The translations under genes were made by a program, and so were the position numbers. The notes beneath the pieces were generated by a model. The model was given only the letters and a program-made list of their open reading frames with translations. It was not told the DNA's origin and searched no databases. A stretch of 64,000 bases of DNA from an uncultured Treponema sp. (lineage in GTDB: Bacteria > Spirochaetota > Spirochaetia > Treponematales > Treponemataceae): NCBI GenBank assembly GCA_949299755.1, contig CASGBA010000006.1, positions 124,001 to 188,000 on the forward strand, given 5' to 3'. Shown in pieces: positions 46,490 to 54,943 of this stretch; the first letter of the stretch is position 1, and each line of letters begins with the position of its first letter.

Positions 46490-47287
46490 TCAAACAGCAC
46501 TATCATTCAGTGTATATGCCACAGTCCCAGCCCGGATATCCAATTCTTTTACATCAATATCAAGATCTTGAACAACATCCAATACCAACATCATATACTG
46601 TAACGCATCTTCATTCAATGCCTTGTCAGTACGGACAGGCACGGGAGTGTGGACAGGGTATAAAACCAAATCATAACTTCCGTAACTTTTCGGTTCTATT
46701 TTTATTTCCGATATAGATGAAAGCAGCCGGGAATTCTCCTTTTCCAGGATTTCAAGTTGCCGCAAAAGGGGCCTGAGCTGGGAATTAAGAGAGCTTCCCG
46801 CTTCCGGATTGGTCATATTCAATCCGGTTATGAGTGGCAGATTTCCCGTGTTTTTTGTGGCTCCTATCCTGAATACAAGGCCCGTCCTGTCTATTTCAAC
46901 AGGAACGGAACGGCCGTTATAATTTCCTATGGCAACGGCGACCGGAACCCTTTCTTTCACAGAAATAACAACCCGGTCAGGAAATTTTTTTGATACGCTA
47001 ACCTTTTCAAAAAGAGGATGGGCGGCGAGTTTTTCTTCCGCCTGGGAAGGATCAAATTCATTCCATTTTTCACCGGGCTTTATCCCGGCAATTGAAGAAA
47101 GTTCCTCGATCCCTATCTGCACATTGCCTTCAACTTCAACTGAAACATAGGAGGCGGACGGGGCTACAAGAAGATAGCAGGCGGCCACAAAAAAAAGCGC
47201 AAGCAAAAGAGTGACGCACAGAACTTTTACCAATACATTGAAAACCTGATGTTTTCTGTTGTTCTCCAATACAATAGTTTCAGACAT
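46490..47287 (-). CDS. ftsQ: Cell division protein FtsQ/DivIB
   Basis: 265 residues with a short cytoplasmic tail, one membrane helix (about 20-43) and a POTRA domain (VSVEVEGNVQIGIEELSSIA, then KWNEFDPSQAEEKLAAHPLF and SKKFPDRVVISVKERVPVA), followed by the beta domain. FtsQ links early and late divisome parts through FtsL and FtsB. It overlaps the end of ftsW by 8 bases. Confidence 0.9.
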   Translation of the reverse strand: MSETIVLENNRKHQVFNVLVKVLCVTLLLALFFVAACYLLVAPSASYVSVEVEGNVQIGIEELSSIAGIKPGEKWNEFDPSQAEEKLAAHPLFEKVSVSKKFPDRVVISVKERVPVAVAIGNYNGRSVPVEIDRTGLVFRIGATKNTGNLPLITGLNMTNPEAGSSLNSQLRPLLRQLEILEKENSRLLSSISEIKIEPKSYGSYDLVLYPVHTPVPVRTDKALNEDALQYMMLVLDVVQDLDIDVKELDIRAGTVAYTLNDSAV

Positions 47288-48425
47288 ATTCGTATTCCTC
47301 TTTTATTTTTTTGCGGGAAACATTCAGGATAAAACCACATACAGACAGGGTTATAAGCAGGGATGAACCTCCCGATGAAAAGAACGGAAGGGGAACCCCT
47401 GTTGACGGGAAAAACCGGACAATTACCCCGCAATTCATCAACGACTGGAAAAAAATGATGAAGGTACACCCCAACCCCAGGAAACATTTGAAGCGGGTGT
47501 CTGCAGATAAACTTATGGAGGCGGATTTCAAGGTGAAAAGGATTAAAAGCAGAAAATACACCACAACCCCCAGGAAACCCATTTCTTCGCCCCATACCGC
47601 AAAGATAAAATCCGACTGAACCTCTGGAATACTTGCTATTTTCCGGACTCCATTCCCCAAACCACGTCCCCAAAAACCTCCTTCGGAAAGGGCTGTTATG
47701 GCGGCATTCACCTGATAGCTGGCCCCCAGAGGATCTTTTTCAGGATATAAAAATGACAGAATCCTCTGCACCCGGTATTCTTCCGTCAGAACCATCAATG
47801 TAAAAAGCGGGAGCACTATCAGGAAAAACTTGACAAACCAGGAAATACCCACATTGGCGATAAAGAACATGGAAGCCGCCAAAGCAAAAATAAAGGCGGC
47901 TGTGGAAAGGTTTTTCTGGAGGTAAACCAGGAAAATAAAAACAGAGCACATAAAAGCCGCCGGATAAATGGAAACACCCGGTTCATCCAGCCTGGAACTC
48001 TTTTTCTCGAATAAATTCGCCAAAAAAATAACCACCACCAGTTTTACCAGCTCCGAAGGCTGGAAAGTCATGGAAGCCACGGAAATCCATCTGGTTGCGC
48101 CGTTTTTAGTTATTCCTATGCCGGGGATAAACGGCAGAAGGTTTAAAATTATAGTGAATACAACAATTTTAGGAAGCAGTTTACGTATTATGGACAAATT
48201 GATGGAGGCGAAAAACACCATAGCCACAATTCCCGCAGCGAAATTCAAAGCCTGGCGTTTTACAAAATAAAAAGGGTCATGGAAAATTCTGGAAGCATAC
48301 CCGTAAGAACCGGAAAAAAGGGTTATAAAGCCCAATCCACAGAACACGAGGACAAACAGCACAAAGGCCACATCAATTTTTTCCGGATTTTCGTTTCTTT
48401 CCTGATTTATGACAGCGCTAAACAC
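47280..48425 (-). CDS. ftsW: Lipid II polymerase FtsW (SEDS family)
   Basis: 381 residues from a GTG at 48425, which has a GGAGG ribosome site six bases away; the ATG at 48446 lies further inside murF. About ten membrane helices. SEDS landmarks are YPEKDPLGASYQVNAAITAL, GLGNGVRKIASIPEVQSDFIFAVWGEE and the C-terminal PLPFFSSGGSSLLITL. FtsW polymerises septal peptidoglycan with a class B PBP; no such PBP gene is in this cluster. It starts inside the murF stop and is coupled to ftsQ. Confidence 0.93.
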   Translation of the reverse strand: MFSAVINQERNENPEKIDVAFVLFVLVFCGLGFITLFSGSYGYASRIFHDPFYFVKRQALNFAAGIVAMVFFASINLSIIRKLLPKIVVFTIILNLLPFIPGIGITKNGATRWISVASMTFQPSELVKLVVVIFLANLFEKKSSRLDEPGVSIYPAAFMCSVFIFLVYLQKNLSTAAFIFALAASMFFIANVGISWFVKFFLIVLPLFTLMVLTEEYRVQRILSFLYPEKDPLGASYQVNAAITALSEGGFWGRGLGNGVRKIASIPEVQSDFIFAVWGEEMGFLGVVVYFLLLILFTLKSASISLSADTRFKCFLGLGCTFIIFFQSLMNCGVIVRFFPSTGVPLPFFSSGGSSLLITLSVCGFILNVSRKKIKEEYEYV

Positions 48426-49893
48426 CGGACACCTCCGGAACCCCACCCTGTAAAGCCGGAATAACCCTCTCCAAAGCCATTCCCCTGGAACCTTTTAACA
48501 GCACAGTATCGCCATCGGTTAAAAATTCCTCCAGTTCCCGTGAAAGTTTCTCGATGGTTTCGGGCAGGAATACAACGGGATTGGACGCATGGTGTTTCGA
48601 TTCCATTATGAATTTTTTCCAAGCGGAAACTATTTCCTCCCCGAAAAGAAACACAGCGTCAGCACCGGACGAAAAAGCCTTTTCCAATGCCTGCATATGG
48701 GCGGAAGCGGACTCTTTCCCCAATTCAAGCATTGACCCCAGGACAAATACAAGCCTGCCTGAACGGGGAAGGTTGGCACAAAAATCAACTGCATGTATCA
48801 TTGAATCAGGATTCGCATTGTAGCAGTCTTTTATAACGGTCAGGTTGCGAACACCATTGGATACGTTGAGGATTTCCGTCCGCCCCGGAAGGGAACATAC
48901 GGATTCCAAACCGGCTTTTATTTCTTCCGGTGAAAATCCTGCATAGGAGGCCAGGGCAATAACACCCACAGCGTTTTTCAAATTATATTTTCCTGGCAGA
49001 TGGAGAAAAATATCCACACCCATATATTTTATCCTGAATCCTAAAAGACCCAAATCCTCTGTTTCAGTTATCCCTGATTTTTCAGGACATACTGAATAAG
49101 AGTCATATTCACCTGCCGGATATCCGTAAAATAAAATTTTCCCTGCAGGAACATCGGCAAGAAATGAGGCGAAATCATCATTGGCGGGAACAAAGCCCGT
49201 ACAGGTGTCATCAAAAAAAGAAAAAATATTCTTTTTCTCCTCAGCTATGGCATGTCTGCTGCCGAGAATTCCGATGTGGGCGGAACCAATGTTTGTAATC
49301 AAAGCAAGTTTTGGACGGAGAACCCGGGTTATTTCCGTAATTTCATTCCGCCGATTCATTCCCAACTCAAAAACACCGGCTTGATGGCAAGACCGGATAT
49401 TGAAAACAGAAAGAGGAAGTCCCGTTTCAGAATTCAGGTTCCCCTCGTTTTTAACGGTATTGAATTTCCTGGAAAAAACCGCCGCCAGCATTTCTTTGAC
49501 AGTGGTTTTTCCGCTGGAACCAGTCACTGCAACCTTTATCAAATCCGGGAAAAGGGAAACATAAAAGGCCGCCGCATCCTGAAGGGCACCAAGTGTTTCA
49601 TCCACCGCAAAAACAAGGGTACCGTAAGTGCCGGAAATTTCCTTTAGCACACCGCTGTTTTTTTCAGCGTGTTTTTTGTCCACAAAAACAACGGAAGCCC
49701 CTGAAGCGGCGGCCTCGGCCACATACTTGTGTCCGTCCTGAAATTCACCGATTAATGGCACAAATAGGGTACCGGATGAAACTTTCCTGCTGTCCGTTGC
49801 CACGGAAGAAAAGCCTTTTTCCGCAACATCATAAACATTACGGAAAAGGAGTTCCGATCCTTTAACGGCCTCGAGAATTTGTTTTGTATTCAT
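48418..49893 (-). CDS. murF: UDP-MurNAc-tripeptide:D-Ala-D-Ala ligase MurF
   Basis: 491 residues from the ATG at 49893; the frame is open to a GTG at 49944 within the end of ftsL. MurF adds D-Ala-D-Ala to complete the peptidoglycan precursor. Motifs are VAVTGSSGKTTVKEML, KNEGNLNSETGLPLS, FELGMNRRNEI, LITNIGSAHIGILGSR and later VIKDCYNANPDSM. The ribosome site is poor, and a perfect 8-base-stem hairpin ends two bases before the ATG. Confidence 0.93.
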   Translation of the reverse strand: MNTKQILEAVKGSELLFRNVYDVAEKGFSSVATDSRKVSSGTLFVPLIGEFQDGHKYVAEAAASGASVVFVDKKHAEKNSGVLKEISGTYGTLVFAVDETLGALQDAAAFYVSLFPDLIKVAVTGSSGKTTVKEMLAAVFSRKFNTVKNEGNLNSETGLPLSVFNIRSCHQAGVFELGMNRRNEITEITRVLRPKLALITNIGSAHIGILGSRHAIAEEKKNIFSFFDDTCTGFVPANDDFASFLADVPAGKILFYGYPAGEYDSYSVCPEKSGITETEDLGLLGFRIKYMGVDIFLHLPGKYNLKNAVGVIALASYAGFSPEEIKAGLESVCSLPGRTEILNVSNGVRNLTVIKDCYNANPDSMIHAVDFCANLPRSGRLVFVLGSMLELGKESASAHMQALEKAFSSGADAVFLFGEEIVSAWKKFIMESKHHASNPVVFLPETIEKLSRELEEFLTDGDTVLLKGSRGMALERVIPALQGGVPEVSGV

Positions 49894-49894
49894 C

Positions 49895-49914
49895 AACACC
49901 GCACCGGCGGTGTT
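49895..49914 (-). other. Hairpin directly before the murF start
   Basis: AACACCGC, a 4-base loop and GCGGTGTT form a perfect stem whose end is one base from the murF ATG, between the end of ftsL and murF. It could occlude ribosome entry and make murF translation depend on ribosomes arriving from ftsL, or it may be a chance feature. Confidence 0.45.
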
Positions 49915-49927
49915 TTCATGTCCGGCA

Positions 49928-50215
49928 TCACACACCCTTGTCACTCTCTTTCAGCTCAATGCGCATAATATCCCCGGCCTCCGCCTTTTTCATCCCCATT
50001 TCCTCAACTGCGATTTTCTCTATGCGCTCAGGGGTTGAAAGCACTGTTATACCGGAAATAAACCTGCGGTTTACGCTGATAACTTCATATTGTTCTTTAT
50101 CAAGCCTGGAAACCTCGTTTTCCAAAGCTGAATATTCCAAGCTCTGCCATATTGTGGAAAACAGGAAAAACGGAATGGATAAAACCAAAAAAACAGAGAT
50201 AATATTTTTAAGCAT
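49928..50215 (-). CDS. ftsL: FtsL-like division protein
   Basis: 95 residues: a short N-terminus, one membrane helix (about 4-23), then a leucine-zipper-like coil (LEYSALENEVSRLDKEQYEV) and a C-terminal end (RIEKIAVEEMGMKKAEAGDI) that has the FtsL/DivIC pattern of an ALGM-like segment. FtsL is a bitopic protein that forms a complex with FtsB and FtsQ. Sequence conservation in the family is low, so its place between rsmH and murF supports the call. Confidence 0.8.
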   Translation of the reverse strand: MLKNIISVFLVLSIPFFLFSTIWQSLEYSALENEVSRLDKEQYEVISVNRRFISGITVLSTPERIEKIAVEEMGMKKAEAGDIMRIELKESDKGV

Positions 50216-51176
50216 TTGAATTTTCCCCGCAAAAAAGTTTTTTAATCACACGCAACCGTGCGCTCCTTGACGGGGGATTAACCGCCTTTTCTTCTTCCGT
50301 AGGTTTTACGGCTTTTTTCGTAATCAATTCAGCCTTAGGCCTTCCCCCGCATTTACATATCGGCATTTCGGGAGGGCACGTACAGTTTCTTCCAAGATTT
50401 CGGAAATAATTTTTTACAATCCTGTCCTCCAGGGAATGAAAGGTAATGACTCCGAAAAGGCCTCCCTCCGACAAAACAGAAAAGCCTTTTTCCAGGATGC
50501 GGGGCAGCCTGTCCAGTTCCCTGTTGACGGCTATCCTTAAAGCCTGGAATGTCCTGGTGGCAGGATGAATCTTCCCATGCCTGTAAGCGGGGGGAACCGC
50601 CGAATACACACACTCCGCCAAATCCGAGGCAACCTTGAAAGGAGCTCCCTTCCTCCTTAAAACAATTTTAGCGGCTATGCGCCTGGAATAACGTTCCTCC
50701 CCGTATTGGAAAATAATGTCCGCAAGCTCGTTTTCACTGCGTTTATTCACAATATCCGCCGCTGATTCCGGGAAAGAAGAATCCAAACGCATATCCAGGG
50801 GTTCCCCGGCGCGGAAGGAAAAACCCCTTCCGGATCTCTCATAATGGAAAAGGGAAATTCCCAGGTCACACAGAATAAGTTCAGGAGAAGGAAGATTGTC
50901 CGGATATTCTGAGAAAAAAGTGTCAGACCAGGTATTGAAAAACATAACCCGGGAAGAAAAGCCGGACAACCTGGTTTTCGCCCTTTCCAGCATCACCGGG
51001 TCCGCATCCACTCCGGCCACGGTCAAATTCCTGTAACGGGTTAAAAAAGCTTCGGTGTGCCCTCCTTCACCCAGGGTGCCGTCAACCATGACAGCCTTTC
51101 CCTGGGGAGGGTTTTCCCTGGGACAAAGTAAATTTAAGCACTCCTGCAACAAAACAGGCGTATGAACAACTTCCAT
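50208..51176 (-). CDS. rsmH: 16S rRNA (cytosine1402-N4)-methyltransferase RsmH
   Basis: 322 residues. RsmH methylates N4 of C1402 in 16S rRNA near the P site. HTPVLLQECLNLL, the SAM site VDGTLGEGGHTEAFL, the LCDLGISLFHYERSGRGFSF region with its Asp, ATRTFQALRIAVNRELD and GVITFHSLEDRIVKNYF are all conserved, and the C-terminal CKCGGRPKAELITKKAVKPT is usual. It follows mraZ by 5 bases. Confidence 0.96.
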   Translation of the reverse strand: MEVVHTPVLLQECLNLLCPRENPPQGKAVMVDGTLGEGGHTEAFLTRYRNLTVAGVDADPVMLERAKTRLSGFSSRVMFFNTWSDTFFSEYPDNLPSPELILCDLGISLFHYERSGRGFSFRAGEPLDMRLDSSFPESAADIVNKRSENELADIIFQYGEERYSRRIAAKIVLRRKGAPFKVASDLAECVYSAVPPAYRHGKIHPATRTFQALRIAVNRELDRLPRILEKGFSVLSEGGLFGVITFHSLEDRIVKNYFRNLGRNCTCPPEMPICKCGGRPKAELITKKAVKPTEEEKAVNPPSRSARLRVIKKLFCGENSNA

Positions 51177-51181
51177 CGCAA

Positions 51182-51631
51182 TTAAAGACAGATTCCGCCA
51201 AGGTTTTCCGTCGCGCTTTTAAAATCCGCCTCGCTCTCCCCTAAATATTTATCATATTCTTCTGAATCCCAAAGTTCAAAATATTTATCTATACCAAGAA
51301 ACAAGCAGTCTTTTTCAAGACCGGCATAAACCCGCAAACTTTGCGGGATTGATATACGTCCGTTTTTGTCCAGCTCCACTTCCTGGGCAGGGGCGACAAG
51401 ACGGCGCAAAACAGAACGGGGTTGAGACTGGAAAGGTGACGCGGCTGTCATAAGCTTGGCGCACAAAATCCTCCATTGCTCAGGAGGAAAAAGCCAGAGA
51501 CACTTGTCCGGACCCCGGGTCAGGACAAGCGAGGAACAGTTCAACTCAGAGCGTAACCGCACGGGGAACAAAATACGTCCTTTCTCGTCTAGCGTGTTAC
51601 GGTATTCTCCTGTTAGCAATCCAGATTCCAC
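51182..51631 (-). CDS. mraZ: Transcriptional regulator MraZ
   Basis: 149 residues made of two AbrB-like swapped-hairpin domains: GEYRNTLDEKGRILFPVRLR near the start and EVELDKNGRISIPQSLRVYA later. MraZ is a DNA-binding repressor/activator of the division cluster. The frame opens with GTG (51631), with AGGAG upstream; family members usually begin two or three residues before GEY, so a TTG at 51619 is the alternative start. It opens the dcw cluster and is preceded by its own operator repeats and a good promoter. Confidence 0.93.
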   Translation of the reverse strand: MESGLLTGEYRNTLDEKGRILFPVRLRSELNCSSLVLTRGPDKCLWLFPPEQWRILCAKLMTAASPFQSQPRSVLRRLVAPAQEVELDKNGRISIPQSLRVYAGLEKDCLFLGIDKYFELWDSEEYDKYLGESEADFKSATENLGGICL

Positions 51632-51660
51632 TTTCTCCTACTTTCTCCCACTTTTTCCCA
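51626..51660 (-). promoter_or_regulatory. MraZ operator repeats in the mraZ leader
   Basis: On the minus strand the box TGGGA occurs at 51660 and 51650, then diverged copies TAGGA (51640) and TGGAA (51630), each exactly 10 bases apart and separated by AAAAG or GAAAG. This is the TGGGN-N5 pattern described for E. coli MraZ and close to the AAAGTGG repeats of Mycoplasma. The last copies overlap the ribosome site and start codon. Confidence 0.85.
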
Positions 51661-51670
51661 CCCAAATTAC

Positions 51671-51698
51671 ATTTTATCAACAAACGGAAGAATGTCAA
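51671..51698 (-). promoter_or_regulatory. Sigma-70 type promoter of mraZ and the division cluster
   Basis: TTGACA (51698-51693) and TAAAAT (51676-51671) on the minus strand with a 16-base spacer. Transcription would begin near 51664, just upstream of the MraZ boxes, so that MraZ would sit over the first transcribed bases. Confidence 0.75.
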
Positions 51699-51804
51699 CC
51701 AACTTTTTTCAGTTTTTATTTATTCCTTGTTTTTATTTGATTATTCATTAAGATAAAGAAAAATAAGCTTGAAAATAGGATTGGCAAAAGATATAGTCCT
51801 TAAT

Positions 51805-52047
51805 ATGCAGTTGTATGAATATTATTTGATTTTCCCGGACGGGGACCGGATTGAAATAGACGGACCGCCGGACACAAGGGCCCTTTTGGATGTAAACGGT
51901 TTCCCCCACCAGCTTCCGCTGGAAACAGAAAAAACCCTGGCTTACCACGTATGCGGTAAAAGAACCCAGGAAGAAAGGGGGTTGACGGTGGAATTTTATT
52001 TTCTGGAACAAATGTCCGCGGCGGAACTAGCGCCCTACGTGGGATAA
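51805..52047 (+). CDS. Small hypothetical protein
   Basis: 80 residues from the ATG at 51805; an earlier TTG at 51769 gives 92. It begins MQLYEYYLIFPDGDRIEID and continues with DTRALLDVNGFPHQLPLETE, then a VEFYFLEQ strand and a short end SAAELAPYVG. The mixed hydrophobic/acidic pattern and uninterrupted frame suggest a real small cytosolic protein, but I recognise no family. There is no clear ribosome site. It is divergent from mraZ and ends before a strong two-way terminator. Confidence 0.55.
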   Translation: MQLYEYYLIFPDGDRIEIDGPPDTRALLDVNGFPHQLPLETEKTLAYHVCGKRTQEERGLTVEFYFLEQMSAAELAPYVG

Positions 52048-52119
52048 ATTCCGGAGGCAGGAAAATCGCCTAAAGCCGTATCCAAGCTGTTTCAAACGGC
52101 ACGGGCTATGCACAGCAAA

Positions 52120-52147
52120 AAAAAGACCGCCTGCAGGCGGTCTTTTT
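52120..52147. terminator. Bidirectional rho-independent terminator
   Basis: A perfect 14-base stem centred between 52133 and 52134, with a G/C core (GACCGCCTG) and flanking A- and T-runs on both sides. It serves both the small plus-strand gene and the convergent flaA operon. Confidence 0.92.
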
Positions 52148-52164
52148 CAATTTAACAACCGGGT

Positions 52165-52905
52165 TTACCAGTTATCAAACATATCATCTTTGTCTCTGGC
52201 CTGAAGGTCATACAAATCCGCCACAGCCCTCAAATCATCAAAATAGATGAAGTAGCTTCCATAGGCGTCTTCCGGATCGCAGTCAACACGGAATCCGACA
52301 ATCTTCAACCCCAGCCTGTTTCCATAATGGTAATCTTTTTGAATAATACCGTTTTTCCCGTCAGGATTCTGCGGAGGAATTGCAACGGTCATCAATTTCC
52401 AGCCTGAATGGTTCAATTTTCCCATGTAAAGCTCGAAATTGCGTCCCCAATAATCCTTCAACAGCAACTTAAGGGTGTGGTTAAAGTTACGGCCGACAAC
52501 CCATACACTTACAGTTTTTGCTATACCTTCAATAGGAAGAGGGCGTACAGCAGTTATGGAGAAAGAGTTGTGCCCCCGGCGGTAAAAATCAACACGGGTT
52601 CCAAGAACCATTTCATCCGGAATGTCCAAACCCTCTTCCTCAGGAATAGGTTGCTTTCCTGCAGGGGAACCATTAAAAAGACGGCTCTTTATTACCCCTT
52701 CGTCAGGAGAAATGCTGGATTTCCAGGTTCCTTCCGATTCGAATTTATCAACTGAAACTTCTTTCAAAGCTAACTCGGCGGAAGTAACACCCACTTCGGA
52801 GGCTTCCGGAGAATCAACATTGTACGATTCTGCGGTCTGCTGGGCGAAAAGAAAAACACCCATTAAAATTAAAACCGCCGGTATAAGAAAAAACAGCTTT
52901 TTCAT
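52165..52905 (-). CDS. flaA: Flagellar filament outer layer protein FlaA, downstream paralogue
   Basis: 246 residues with a signal peptide (MKKLFFLIPAVLILMGVFLF then AQQ). FlaA sheaths the spirochaete periplasmic flagellum. Family marks are the Trp/aromatic-rich beta strands: PLPIEGIAKTVSVWVVGRNF, LLLKDYWGRNFELYMGKL, HSGWKLMTVAIP, and the final SYFIYFDDLRAVADLYDLQ. It is in tandem with a second flaA and overlaps its end by 4 bases (ATGA). I recall a similar pair next to fba in T. pallidum. Confidence 0.9.
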   Translation of the reverse strand: MKKLFFLIPAVLILMGVFLFAQQTAESYNVDSPEASEVGVTSAELALKEVSVDKFESEGTWKSSISPDEGVIKSRLFNGSPAGKQPIPEEEGLDIPDEMVLGTRVDFYRRGHNSFSITAVRPLPIEGIAKTVSVWVVGRNFNHTLKLLLKDYWGRNFELYMGKLNHSGWKLMTVAIPPQNPDGKNGIIQKDYHYGNRLGLKIVGFRVDCDPEDAYGSYFIYFDDLRAVADLYDLQARDKDDMFDNW

Positions 52906-53681
52906 CTTCCGGTATCCTCCTGTACCGCGGATTCATTGGTCTGGGAAGACTCTTCTTCGGTAAAATCCGCATTTATAAGCTCAAAACCATCATAAGAAGG
53001 TCTGTAAGTATCTGTCAAAACTTTCAGCTGGTCAAAGAAAACATAGAAGTTATCAACCCGTTCAGTGGGTTTTGTCCTGAGACGGAGGGCAACCAGCGTC
53101 ATATTCTGGTTATCCCCGATATACCGTGAAGTCTGGGGGATACCGGTAGAAACATTGACTGAAAGATTTTTCCAACCCTCATGATTCAACCAACCCATCG
53201 GAAGCGCATGGACACGTCCGAAACAATCCCGGACCAGAATTTCAAGCTGGTAAAGGTATCCTGCACCCCAAACCCACATATCAATGCGGGAAACAATACC
53301 ACGGAAGGGGATTTCATAGGGAACGGTTTCCTCTTCCCCGTCCTCATTTTCCTGTGTGGTCATCGGGATAATATCAACCCAGTTATCGCCCTGCCTGTTG
53401 AACTTGAATTCAACACCCATAATCTTGTATTCACTGTCAGGCCCTGTTTGCATTACCCTCATGGCATTAGGCATCCCGTCAAAATATTTCAAAACAGGAT
53501 AGCCTTCCGTAATAAATTTACTTCCTACAGCTGTCCAAGTCCAGTCAACCTCATCAGGATTATCAAAATTATCCACGATATAGGTCTCGTAATTAACTGA
53601 CCGGCTCTGGGCAAAAGCCGGAAACGCGACTATTCCCATCAATAACGCGAATCCTGCGATGACAAACGCTCCTTGTCTCAT
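52902..53681 (-). CDS. flaA: Flagellar filament outer layer protein FlaA, upstream paralogue
   Basis: 259 residues with a signal peptide ending at AFAQ. The same FlaA fold: YIVDNFDNPDEVDWTWTAV, YEIPFRGIVSRIDMWVWGAG, LEILVRDCFGRVHALPMGWL, NHEGWKNLSVNV and the closing DNFYVFFDQLKVLTDTYRPS. The acidic tail (EEESSQTNESAVQEDTGR) is specific to this copy. It is the first gene of the flaA operon, behind a full consensus promoter and an AAGGAG ribosome site. Which paralogue is FlaA1 or FlaA2 cannot be settled by eye. Confidence 0.92.
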   Translation of the reverse strand: MRQGAFVIAGFALLMGIVAFPAFAQSRSVNYETYIVDNFDNPDEVDWTWTAVGSKFITEGYPVLKYFDGMPNAMRVMQTGPDSEYKIMGVEFKFNRQGDNWVDIIPMTTQENEDGEEETVPYEIPFRGIVSRIDMWVWGAGYLYQLEILVRDCFGRVHALPMGWLNHEGWKNLSVNVSTGIPQTSRYIGDNQNMTLVALRLRTKPTERVDNFYVFFDQLKVLTDTYRPSYDGFELINADFTEEESSQTNESAVQEDTGR

Positions 53682-53757
53682 CCCAAACTCCTTTTTACAC
53701 CTATTAGTACACTGAACAGTACACTACTTCATCATCGTCAAAAATATGCTGAAACTT

Positions 53758-53786
53758 ATTATATTGTTATAAAAAATCTTTGTCAA
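53758..53786 (-). promoter_or_regulatory. Consensus sigma-70 promoter of the flaA operon
   Basis: On the minus strand TTGACA (53786-53781) and TATAAT (53763-53758) match the consensus at all 12 positions with a 17-base spacer. The start would be near 53751, giving a leader of about 70 bases. The leader holds a direct repeat, AGTACACT at 53706 and 53718 (12-base step, plus-strand reading). Confidence 0.9.
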
Positions 53787-53886
53787 ATTGTTTATTTATT
53801 TAAGTTAAGATAAGTATATAAATCCATTGACAAAAGCCGCGTATAATTCCAAACTATCTATAATAATAATTTATAAGGAGCCGTTT

Positions 53887-54894
53887 ATGGTAAGTTATAA
53901 GGAACTAGGACTTGTGAACACCAAGGAAATGTTCGCTAAAGCGGTTAAAGGCGGTTATGCCATTCCTGCTTACAATTTCAACAACATGGAGCAGCTTCAG
54001 GCTATAATCCAAGCCTGTGTTGAAACAAAATCACCGGTAATCCTCCAGGTTTCTTCCGGAGCCCGCAAATATGCAAACCAAACCCTGCTCCGCTATATGG
54101 CACAGGGAGCTGTTGAATACGCAAAAGAATTGGGTTGTGCAAAACCGCAGATTGTCCTCCACCTGGATCACGGGGATTCTTTTGAACTTTGCAAATCCTG
54201 CATTGAAATGGGATTTTCTTCCGTTATGATAGACGGATCTTCCCTTCCCTACGATGAAAACGTCGCCCTCACCAAAAAAGTATGCGATTTTGCCCACAGC
54301 CAGAAAGATTATGTGACTGTTGAAGGTGAATTGGGGGTACTTGCCGGCGTTGAAGACGATGTTGTTGCCGAAGAAAGCCATTACACAAAACCGGAAGAAG
54401 TCCAGGACTTTGTATCCAAGACAGGAGTTGATTCCCTCGCCATTTCCATCGGAACAAGCCATGGCCGTCAGAAATTCAAACCCGAACAGTGCACCCGCAG
54501 CCCTGACGGTGTTCTCATTCCGCCTCCGCTGGCCTTCGATGTGCTTGCCGAAATCGAAAAGAAACTCCCCGGGTTCCCCATTGTTCTCCACGGATCTTCC
54601 TCCGTACCGATTGAATATGTCCATCAAATCGAAAAATACGGCGGGAAACTGGCTGATTCAGTGGGTATCCCCGAAGAACAGCTCAGGAAGGCCGCAAAAT
54701 CCGCCGTATGCAAAATCAACATTGATTCCGACGGACGTCTTGCAATGACAGCCGCCGTCCGCAAGGTTTTCGCGGAAAAACCCGAGGAATTCGACCCCCG
54801 CAAATATCTGGGTCCCGCCAGGGATGAGCTGAAAAAGCTTTACATGCATAAAAACAACGATGTTCTCGGTTCTGCCGGCCATCTTGATGACTAA
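53887..54894 (+). CDS. fba: Class II fructose-bisphosphate aldolase
   Basis: 335 residues from the ATG at 53887 (AAGGAG ribosome site); the frame extends upstream to 53827 but those codons overlap promoter-like sequence. Class II aldolase splits fructose 1,6-bisphosphate using a divalent metal. GGYAIPAYNFNNMEQLQAI, the metal site LHLDHGDSFELCKSCI (in place of the common HLDHG), VEGELGVLAG, SIGTSHGRQKF and LHGSSSVP, then KINIDSDGRLAMTAAVR, are all present. Its neighbour is the divergent flaA pair. Strong terminator follows. Confidence 0.95.
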   Translation: MVSYKELGLVNTKEMFAKAVKGGYAIPAYNFNNMEQLQAIIQACVETKSPVILQVSSGARKYANQTLLRYMAQGAVEYAKELGCAKPQIVLHLDHGDSFELCKSCIEMGFSSVMIDGSSLPYDENVALTKKVCDFAHSQKDYVTVEGELGVLAGVEDDVVAEESHYTKPEEVQDFVSKTGVDSLAISIGTSHGRQKFKPEQCTRSPDGVLIPPPLAFDVLAEIEKKLPGFPIVLHGSSSVPIEYVHQIEKYGGKLADSVGIPEEQLRKAAKSAVCKINIDSDGRLAMTAAVRKVFAEKPEEFDPRKYLGPARDELKKLYMHKNNDVLGSAGHLDD

Positions 54895-54943
54895 AAAAAC
54901 TTTTTCCGTTAAAACGTGGTTTTGACGGAAACAAGAGGGAAAG

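Noticed and set aside
53827-53847. TTGACA and TATAAT before fba taken as one promoter
   Set aside because: The spacing is only 9 bases; the TATAAT may still be used with another -35 region.
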